A stretch of DNA of 5,623 nucleotides from an uncultured Collinsella sp. (GTDB taxonomy: Bacteria; Actinomycetota; Coriobacteriia; Coriobacteriales; Coriobacteriaceae). The notes beneath the pieces were generated by a model. It did no database searches. It was not told the DNA's origin and saw only the letters and a list, made by a program, of their open reading frames with translations. The translations under genes were made by a program, and so were the position numbers. Shown in pieces: positions 1 to 4,710 of this stretch (position 1 is the stretch's first letter; each line of letters opens with the position of its first letter). The stretch lies in assembly GCA_900546455.1 (NCBI GenBank), contig URCS01000097.1:1-5623 (forward strand). Reading direction: 5' to 3'.

Positions 1-746
1 GTGCGGCTGGTACGCGCAGTGCCGGTCGCGGTGCCTGGGCCGCGGGTGCGACTCCGCCGGTGTCCGCACCGGTCGAGGAGGACCCGTACGACTACGTTCC
101 GCTTGATGCCTATGGGGCCGCGCCGGTTGAGGTCGACGAGGATCTGCCGCCAATCGATGTGCCGGCGGGGGTGGAAAGCGCTGCGTCCGTTGCCGATAGT
201 TCAAGCGCTGCGGCAGCTCCGTCGATGCCGGTTGTTTTGACCGATCTGGAGCGGAAATCCCTGGCGGGGGAGCGCGAGCTGCTGACGATGCTCACGAGCT
301 ACCCCGATCTGTTCCGCACGTATGCCGATCGCATTTGTTCTATCGAGTGGGTCGATCCGCGTCACGAGTCCATTGCGTGGGCCGTGCTGGCGATGCCGCC
401 GGGCACCGATCCTGCGGCCTGCATGGATGCGGCGCGCGCGGTGTGTCCCGAGGCAGCCTCACTTGTCAGCGCCGGGCGCATCTCGGCGACGAGTAAGCAC
501 CCGACCGAGACGAACATCGTCTTTATGCTCGACACCCTCGAGCTCTACACCATCAAACGTCGCATGCGAGCTGCGCAGGCCAAGTTGCGTCAGGACCGTT
601 CACTCGACGATGAGGCCCGTCGCGTGCTGACGATGCAGGCGGTGCAAGATTCACAGCGCCAGCGCGAGCTTCAAAAGTCGATCGGTGGCGTGGCCGACCC
701 GTTCCGTTTGATCGGTTTGGAGACCGCAGGTGCCGATCAGGCCTAG
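1..746 (+). CDS. dnaG: DNA primase DnaG, C-terminal part (5' end outside window)
   Basis: The reading frame is open from base 3 to a TAG at 744-746 (247 codons visible), and the true start lies upstream. The first 75-80 visible residues are rich in Ala, Pro, Val, Asp and Glu and look like a disordered linker. From about visible residue 82 a helical domain begins with the stretch ERELLTMLTSYPDLF (from residue 90). It continues through a charged helix, ELYTIKRRMRAAQAKLRQD, to a Gln/Arg-rich end. This resembles the DnaG C-terminal domain that contacts the replicative helicase DnaB at the fork. The zinc-binding and TOPRIM catalytic domains would be upstream and are not seen. The assignment rests partly on context, because dnaG directly before rpoD is the classic macromolecular-synthesis arrangement. 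The C-terminal domain alone is poorly conserved; a DnaB-like N-terminal fold is related, but the gene ends here, which fits DnaG better. Confidence 0.82.
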   Translation, partial: AAGTRSAGRGAWAAGATPPVSAPVEEDPYDYVPLDAYGAAPVEVDEDLPPIDVPAGVESAASVADSSSAAAAPSMPVVLTDLERKSLAGERELLTMLTSYPDLFRTYADRICSIEWVDPRHESIAWAVLAMPPGTDPAACMDAARAVCPEAASLVSAGRISATSKHPTETNIVFMLDTLELYTIKRRMRAAQAKLRQDRSLDDEARRVLTMQAVQDSQRQRELQKSIGGVADPFRLIGLETAGADQA

Positions 747-752
747 ATGTTG

Positions 753-781
753 TGGTCAACCAGCGTATTCTCGCCTATATC
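753..781 (+). promoter_or_regulatory. Candidate sigma-70 promoter upstream of rpoD (distal)
   Basis: TGGTCA (753-758) and TATATC (776-781) each match four of six consensus bases and are separated by 17 bp. The site lies just after the dnaG stop, in the 110-bp gap before rpoD, which is more A+T-rich than the genes. It could give the sigma gene a promoter independent of dnaG. This is a motif match only. Confidence 0.25.
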
Positions 782-815
782 CTGTCTTTATTTTGGGTAT
801 AGACGTCCATGTGTG

Positions 816-824
816 TGCTAAAGT
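816..824 (+). promoter_or_regulatory. Candidate extended -10 promoter of rpoD (proximal)
   Basis: TGC followed by TAAAGT (819-824) resembles an extended -10 element (TGnTATAAT, four of six in the hexamer). No good -35 sits 16-18 bp upstream, as expected for extended -10 promoters. Transcription would start near 831 and give a leader of roughly 26 nt that carries the ribosome binding site. This is a motif match only. Confidence 0.3.
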
Positions 825-828
825 ATTG

Positions 829-841
829 AGTCCTGTGGACT
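829..841 (+). other. Small perfect inverted repeat in rpoD leader
   Basis: AGTCC (829-833) and GGACT (837-841) are exact reverse complements around a 3-nt TGT spacer. They lie four bases upstream of the rpoD ribosome binding site, close to the start predicted from the extended -10. It could be an operator half-site pair or a weak RNA hairpin, or it could be chance at 5 bp. Confidence 0.25.
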
Positions 842-856
842 ACGAAGGGAGAATCT

Positions 857-2197
857 GTGCCAAAAAAGACTGAGAGCACGGGTACTGGGCTGGAATCCTA
901 CGTTGCAAAGCTCATGGGCAACGGCTCAAACAGGACTTCGGTTACCGAGGACGAGATTCAGGTCGCCCTGAAGGATATCGATGTCTCTGATGAGCAGCTC
1001 AACGCGGTGTATTCCGCGCTGCGCAACAGCGGCATCCAGATTATCTCCGCGAGCGGAAACGACGACGCCCCGATGGACGTCGACGATGACGATAACGATA
1101 CCGACGATTTCGACGATGACGAGCGCGATTCCGGCTCGCTTGACGATCACGAGCTTAAGATGGCCCGCCAGGCCGATGCCGAGATGGGCTCTTCCAAGAG
1201 CAAGAAGAAGCGCACCGTGCGCACGTCCCGTTCGCGTTCGCGCGTGCGCGGCATCGATGCCTCCACGGTGATGCTGACCGGCGACCCGGTTCGTATGTAC
1301 CTCAAGGAGATCGGTAAGGTCGACCTGCTGACCGCATCTGAAGAGGTCGATCTGGCCATGAAGATTGAGGCCGGTCTCGAGGCTACCGAGAAGCTCGAGG
1401 CTGCCGATGCAGGCGAGATTGAACTCACACGCTCCGAGATGCGTCGACTTACGCGTATTGAGAATGTTGGTCTTGAGGCCAAGCAGGCGCTCATCAGCGC
1501 AAACCTGCGTCTGGTCGTCTCCATCGCCAAGCGCTATGTCGGCCGTGGCATGCTGTTCCTGGATCTGATCCAGGAGGGCAACCTCGGTCTGATCCGCGCC
1601 GTCGAGAAGTTCGACTACCAGAAGGGCTTTAAGTTCTCCACGTACGCCACGTGGTGGATCCGTCAGGCCATTACGCGCGCTATTGCCGACCAGGCCCGCA
1701 CCATCCGTATTCCCGTGCACATGGTCGAGACCATCAACAAGCTCGTCCGCGTGCAACGCCAGCTCCTCCAGGATCTGGGTCGCGACCCGACCCCTGAGGA
1801 GATCGGTGCCGAGATGGACATGAGCGCCGATCGCGTCCGCGAGATCCAGAAGATTTCGCAGGAGCCCGTGTCGCTCGAGACCCCGATTGGCGAGGAAGAG
1901 GATTCCCAGCTGGGCGACTTCATCGAGGACTCCCAGGCTATCGTCCCGCCCGATGCCGCCAGCTTCTCCATGCTGCAGGAGCAGCTCACTCAGGTGCTCG
2001 ATTCGCTTGCCGATCGCGAGCGCAAGGTTATCGAGCTGCGCTTTGGCCTTGTCGACGGACATCCCCGCACGCTCGAGGAAGTCGGTCGCGAGTTTGGCGT
2101 CACGCGCGAGCGTATCCGCCAGATCGAGTCCAAGACCCTGGCCAAGCTCCGCCATCCCAGCCGCAGCAGCAAGCTTAAGGACTACATCGAAAGCTAG
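857..2197 (+). CDS. rpoD: Primary RNA polymerase sigma factor (RpoD/SigA family)
   Basis: This 446-residue housekeeping sigma-70 factor directs core RNA polymerase to promoters. Start: GTG at 857 is the first start codon after an in-frame TGA at 827-829 and has AAGGGAG (845-851) five bases upstream. Residues 10-65 look like a region 1.1-type helical domain. Residues 69-99 are an Asp-rich acidic tract and 112-132 a Ser/Lys/Arg-rich basic tract. Region 1.2 starts at DPVRMYLKEIG (143). Region 2 includes SANLRLVVSIAKRYVGRG (214 on) and the region 2.3/2.4 core with TWWIRQAITRAIADQARTIR (Trp pair at 266-267), used in -10 melting. Region 3 is RIPVHMVETINKL onwards. Region 4.2 contains the -35-binding helix-turn-helix VTRERIRQIESKTLAKLRHP (from 415). 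The protein is complete, and the regions 1.2-4.2 set identifies a group 1 sigma. The length fits actinobacterial primary sigmas with a spacer before region 1.2. Confidence 0.97.
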   Translation: MPKKTESTGTGLESYVAKLMGNGSNRTSVTEDEIQVALKDIDVSDEQLNAVYSALRNSGIQIISASGNDDAPMDVDDDDNDTDDFDDDERDSGSLDDHELKMARQADAEMGSSKSKKKRTVRTSRSRSRVRGIDASTVMLTGDPVRMYLKEIGKVDLLTASEEVDLAMKIEAGLEATEKLEAADAGEIELTRSEMRRLTRIENVGLEAKQALISANLRLVVSIAKRYVGRGMLFLDLIQEGNLGLIRAVEKFDYQKGFKFSTYATWWIRQAITRAIADQARTIRIPVHMVETINKLVRVQRQLLQDLGRDPTPEEIGAEMDMSADRVREIQKISQEPVSLETPIGEEEDSQLGDFIEDSQAIVPPDAASFSMLQEQLTQVLDSLADRERKVIELRFGLVDGHPRTLEEVGREFGVTRERIRQIESKTLAKLRHPSRSSKLKDYIES

Positions 2198-2206
2198 TCA
2201 AGCAAG

Positions 2207-2244
2207 AAGCGCCCTCAGGTACATCCGCTCGGGGGCGCTTTCAT
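2207..2244 (+). terminator. Probable rho-independent terminator after rpoD
   Basis: AAGCGCCC (2207-2214) pairs perfectly with GGGCGCTT (2233-2240), and a C-G and a T-G pair can extend the stem inward around a 14-nt loop. The hairpin starts 9 bp after the rpoD stop. The following T-run is short (TT at the stem base, then TCAT), so it may terminate only partially. Confidence 0.65.
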
Positions 2245-2245
2245 G

Positions 2246-2301
2246 TAGTCATTGGGGACGTTCTTGAATGACTAGTCGTTTAAGAACGTCCCCAATGACT
2301 A
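2246..2301. repeat. 56-nt near-perfect palindrome, REP-like element
   Basis: The 20-base arm at 2246-2265 (core ATTGGGGACGTTCTT) is exactly complementary to 2282-2301 (core AAGAACGTCCCCAAT). The 16-base middle is also self-complementary apart from two G/T positions, and it is centred on GACTAGTC (2270-2277). The whole unit could fold into a 28-bp hairpin or cruciform in either strand. There is no T-run on either side, so it is not a standard intrinsic terminator. The 9-mer AATGACTAG occurs twice, at 2267-2275 and 2294-2302. The size, the intergenic position and the GTAG at 2245-2248 at the base of the left arm resemble REP/BIME elements mobilised by RAYT (IS200/IS605-like Y1) transposases. 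From unverified memory, GGGGACGTTCTT palindromes recur in Collinsella-type genomes. Only one copy is in this window, so the repeat status is inference; the palindrome itself is directly seen. Confidence 0.75.
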
Positions 2302-2307
2302 GGTCGG

Positions 2308-2355
2308 AAAAATTCTCAAAAAAGTTCTTGCCCTTCGTCCAATCGTCCGTATAAT
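2308..2355 (+). promoter_or_regulatory. Promoter of tRNA-Asn with A-tract UP-like element
   Basis: An exact TATAAT lies at 2350-2355. TTGCCC (2328-2333, four of six) lies 16 bp upstream as the -35. Directly upstream are AAAAA (2308-2312) and AAAAAA (2318-2323), one helical turn apart, at about -54 to -39 from a predicted start near 2362. This is where the alpha-subunit C-terminal domain binds UP elements at stable-RNA promoters. The transcript would have a leader of about 23 nt before the tRNA. Confidence 0.75.
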
Positions 2356-2385
2356 AAATTTCGTTGCTTGAGAGCACGCACCTAT

Positions 2386-2460
2386 TCCTCGGTAGCTCAA
2401 TGGTAGAGCACGCGGCTGTTAACCGCGCTGTTGTAGGTTCGAGTCCTACCCGGGGAGCCA
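2386..2460 (+). tRNA. tRNA-Asn (anticodon GTT), CCA encoded
   Basis: The cloverleaf is complete. Acceptor stem: 2386-2392 with 2450-2456, one T-G wobble. D stem: GCTC (2395-2398) with GAGC (2406-2409). Anticodon stem: CGCGG (2411-2415) with CCGCG (2423-2427) around loop CTGTTAA, giving anticodon GTT at 2418-2420, which reads AAC/AAU asparagine codons. Variable loop: five bases. T stem: GTAGG (2433-2437) with CCTAC (2445-2449) around TTCGAGT. The discriminator is G2457 and the 3' CCA (2458-2460) is genomically encoded. It is a single tRNA gene with its own promoter and terminator. Confidence 0.97.
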
Positions 2461-2466
2461 GGTTGT

Positions 2467-2496
2467 AAAACCCGTCGCTTATGCGGCGGGTTTTTT
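2467..2496 (+). terminator. Strong rho-independent terminator after tRNA-Asn
   Basis: AAAACCCGTCGC (2467-2478) pairs with GCGGCGGGTTTT (2483-2494). That is 12 bp with one wobble around a 4-nt TTAT loop, followed by a six-T run (2491-2496) that overlaps the stem base. It starts six bases after the tRNA CCA and should separate the tRNA from the downstream operon. The A-run on the 5' side could let it work in both directions. Confidence 0.93.
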
Positions 2497-2592
2497 CATG
2501 CCGCGATCGCCTGTGGCGAACGTTACCGTATCAACATTTCGTGTCGAGGATGTAATTGCGAACCCCGCCACCTCAACATGGCGCGCTCGTTG

Positions 2593-2598
2593 TAGAAT
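2593..2598 (+). promoter_or_regulatory. Possible -10 element of the Asp23-like/fakA/recG unit
   Basis: TAGAAT (2593-2598) matches five of six -10 consensus bases and lies in the only sizeable gap (2497-2654) before the three-gene cluster. No convincing -35 is seen at 15-19 bp. An inverted repeat, CAACAT (2574-2579) with ATGTTG (2597-2602), overlaps it and could be an operator or chance. Initiation near 2605 would leave a leader of about 50 nt. The rest of the gap shows no other feature I can support. Confidence 0.3.
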
Positions 2599-2654
2599 GT
2601 TGGAATGATTGCTCCCACGACATGGTGCCGCGAGCACCAGAAAAGGAGATTCTT

Positions 2655-3011
2655 GTGTCTGAGACCATTAACGGCAGCCTGAGCGTCTCGAACGACGTTA
2701 TTGCCGATATTGCCGGTTATGCCGCAATGACCTGCTACGGCGTCGTCGGTATGGCTGAGCAGCTCCAGGGCGCCGAGAGCGTGCGCCTGCTTGCCGGCCA
2801 GCGCCTCCGCAAGGGTGTGCTTGTTTCCGCCGACGAGAACGGCCTTACGGTCGACCTTCACGTCGTGCTCGAGAACGGCGTCAACATGAAGTCCGTCTGC
2901 CACAATCTTTCGAGCTCCGTTGCCTTCACCCTGCAGGAGATCGCCCAGATCGATCCCACCAGCCTTAAGATCGGCATTCATATCGACGCGCTCAAGAGCC
3001 GTCTGAACTAG
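2655..3011 (+). CDS. Asp23/Gls24 family protein (YloU-like)
   Basis: This is a 118-residue protein. The GTG at 2655 is chosen because AAGGAGA (2643-2649) lies five bases upstream and family proteins begin with a short lead before the G-x-L-x-V motif. An in-frame TTG at 2556 would add 33 residues (Pro/His/Cys-rich) that overlap the likely promoter, so it is unlikely. The sequence opens with NGSLSVSNDVIADIAGYAAM, then YGVVGM (28-33), a variable middle, the strand region GLTVDLHVVLENGVNM, an amphipathic helix, and DPTSLKIGIHIDAL near the end. This is the alternating alpha/beta pattern of Asp23/Gls24 (DUF322). Members are linked to cell-envelope stress; staphylococcal Asp23 is membrane-associated through a partner, AmaP. 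No signal peptide or membrane segment is seen here, so the protein is probably cytoplasmic. Its exact role is unknown. It lies 27 bp upstream of the fatty acid kinase gene, in the same order as yloU-yloV in Bacillus. Confidence 0.9.
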   Translation: MSETINGSLSVSNDVIADIAGYAAMTCYGVVGMAEQLQGAESVRLLAGQRLRKGVLVSADENGLTVDLHVVLENGVNMKSVCHNLSSSVAFTLQEIAQIDPTSLKIGIHIDALKSRLN

Positions 3012-3038
3012 CATCCGAAAACGGAGATTCAAATACCC

Positions 3039-4700
3039 ATGATTGCAAAGACCATTCGCACCTGTTTTCCGATCGCTGCGGCTGCCGTTTCCGACAAGGC
3101 CGAGGAGATCAACAAGCTCAACGTCTTCCCCGTACCCGACGGCGACACCGGTACCAACATGTCGCTCACGCTCGCCTCGGTGACTAAGGAGCTCTCCGCC
3201 CTTCCTGCCGACGCCGACATGGAAGCCATCGCCGGCGCCATCACCCACGGCTCCCTGATGGGTGCCCGCGGTAACTCCGGCGTCATCACCTCGCAGATTC
3301 TGCGCGGCGTGGCCGAGGGCCTTGTCTCTGCCGATGAGCCCATTACGTCCGCCAACATTGCCTTCGCCTTCCGTCGCGCCGTCAAGGTCGCCTTCCAGGC
3401 TGTCCGCAAGCCCATCGAGGGCACGATCCTCACGGTCCTGCGCGATGTCTCGACCAAGGCCGATGAGTGCGAGAAGAAGAAGTTCTCGGCTGAGGATGCG
3501 CTCGATGCCATCGTCGTCGAGGCGTACCAGTCCGTCGCCCGCACACCCGATCTGTTGCCCGTTCTGAAGGAGAACGGCGTGGTCGACTCCGGCGCCTTTG
3601 GCTTTGCCATTTTTCTCGAGAACTTTGTGGCTGCCGCTCTTGGTCGTAGCACCGTGGTCGAGGATTTCTCCGCTACGTTTGACTCCGCCGGCTCTGCCCG
3701 CGATGCCGCTCTTGGCCGTGTTGAGATCGAGGCTAACGACGACTGGGAGGGCTCGGAGTTCCGCTACTGCAACGAGTTCCTCTTTAAGGCCGACGCCCCG
3801 TTTGACGAGGACGAGTGCCTTAAGTTCCTAGGCTCCATGGGCGACTGTGAGCTGCTCGTGGGCGCCTATCCCGACTACAAGATCCATGTGCACTCCAACA
3901 CCCCCAACCTGGTGCTCGAGCACATGCTGCAGCTCGGTCAGATCTATGAGGTCTTTATCCACAACATGGAGATGGAGGCCCACGACCGTACCGCCAAGAT
4001 TCACGAGGACCAGGAGAAGGCCGCCGAGCCCGCGAAGGCCCTGGGCTTTGTCGCCGTTGCCGCCGGTTCCGGCGAGGCCGACATCCTTAAGTCCCTCGGC
4101 GTCGATGTGATCGTGTCGGGTGGCCAGACCATGAACCCCTCGACTGCAGACCTGCTGGGCGCCGTTGACCAGGTCAACGCGACCTCGGTTATCATCCTGC
4201 CCAATAACGGCAACATCCGCATGGCTGCCGAGGCCGCAGCCTCTGCCTGCACCGACAAGAAGGTCGCCGTCGTTCCCACCAAGACCGTTCCGCAGGCCTT
4301 CTCCGCGCTGTTCGCGGTCCTGCCCGATTCCGAGCTCGAGGACGCCGTCGCCGCCATGGTCGACGCCATCAGCGAGGTCCGCGATGGCGAGGTCACCCGC
4401 GCCGTGCGCGATTCCAGCGCCTCTGACGGCTCTCCGATTCACTCCGGTGACGTCATGGGTATCATCGCCGGCTCCATCGACGTGGTCGGCTCCGACGTGA
4501 AACAGGTCACGCTCGACTGTATCAACCGCATGCAGGAGGAAGAGGAGGGCGACGCGCTGACGATTCTGGCCGGCGAGGAGCTGTCCGATGAGGCCTTCCA
4601 GGAGATCGTCGACGCCATCGAGGAGGCTCAGCCCGATCTGGAGATCGACGCCCATCGTGGCGAGCAGCCGCTCTATCCCGTGATCTTCTCGATCGAGTAG
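3039..4700 (+). CDS. fakA: FakA/YloV-type fatty acid kinase catalytic subunit (DAK2 + EDD domains)
   Basis: This 553-residue protein has the usual length of FakA. FakA phosphorylates fatty acids held by a FakB (DegV-family) carrier to make acyl phosphates for phospholipid synthesis. Start: ATG 3039 is the only usable start after the in-frame stop of the upstream gene (3009-3011); CGGAGA (3022-3027) lies a rather long 11 bases away. Residues 1-200 form the DAK2/DhaL-type kinase domain: NVFPVPDGDTGTNM with metal-binding Asp34/Asp36, GARGNSG (75-81), KPIEGTILTVLRD (124-136), VVDSGAFGF (181-189). Residues 240-315 form the middle domain, with Cys244 in YCNEF and His283/His285 in HVHSNTP. I recall equivalent Cys/His residues binding zinc in S. 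aureus FakA. Residues 335-553 form the DegV-like C-terminal domain, with GGQTMNPST (361-369) and ILPNNGNI (386-393). No fakB is in the window. A dihydroxyacetone kinase label, often given from the DAK2 domain, would be misleading. Confidence 0.93.
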   Translation: MIAKTIRTCFPIAAAAVSDKAEEINKLNVFPVPDGDTGTNMSLTLASVTKELSALPADADMEAIAGAITHGSLMGARGNSGVITSQILRGVAEGLVSADEPITSANIAFAFRRAVKVAFQAVRKPIEGTILTVLRDVSTKADECEKKKFSAEDALDAIVVEAYQSVARTPDLLPVLKENGVVDSGAFGFAIFLENFVAAALGRSTVVEDFSATFDSAGSARDAALGRVEIEANDDWEGSEFRYCNEFLFKADAPFDEDECLKFLGSMGDCELLVGAYPDYKIHVHSNTPNLVLEHMLQLGQIYEVFIHNMEMEAHDRTAKIHEDQEKAAEPAKALGFVAVAAGSGEADILKSLGVDVIVSGGQTMNPSTADLLGAVDQVNATSVIILPNNGNIRMAAEAAASACTDKKVAVVPTKTVPQAFSALFAVLPDSELEDAVAAMVDAISEVRDGEVTRAVRDSSASDGSPIHSGDVMGIIAGSIDVVGSDVKQVTLDCINRMQEEEEGDALTILAGEELSDEAFQEIVDAIEEAQPDLEIDAHRGEQPLYPVIFSIE

Positions 4701-4710
4701 GCAACTGCCC

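Noticed and set aside
795..800. GGGTAT resembling a SigB-type -10 before rpoD
   Set aside because: There is no GTTT-like -35 at 12-15 bp upstream. A single hexamer is expected by chance.
784..804. GTCTTTA/TATAGAC imperfect hairpin in the dnaG-rpoD gap as a dnaG terminator
   Set aside because: The stem is A+T-rich, only 7 bp with a mismatch, and no T-run follows, so it should not terminate.
926..2155. Long minus-strand open frame (409 codons) opposite rpoD
   Set aside because: It is a mirror of the biased codon use of rpoD. Its translation is low-complexity, rich in Leu, Gly, Asp and Val, with no recognisable domain, and rpoD on the plus strand is unambiguous.
2246..2301. Palindrome as a CRISPR repeat or an intrinsic terminator
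   Set aside because: There is only one copy and no spacers, and neither strand has a T-run after the hairpin. A REP-like element fits better.
2556..2654. Upstream TTG start extending the Asp23-like protein by 33 residues
   Set aside because: The extension crosses the probable promoter, has atypical composition for the family, and the GTG at 2655 has a strong ribosome binding site.
2523..3248. Minus-strand open frame (241 codons) opposite the Asp23-like gene and fakA start
   Set aside because: It overlaps both plus-strand genes and their leader, and the translation is Gly/His/Val-rich without a recognisable domain.
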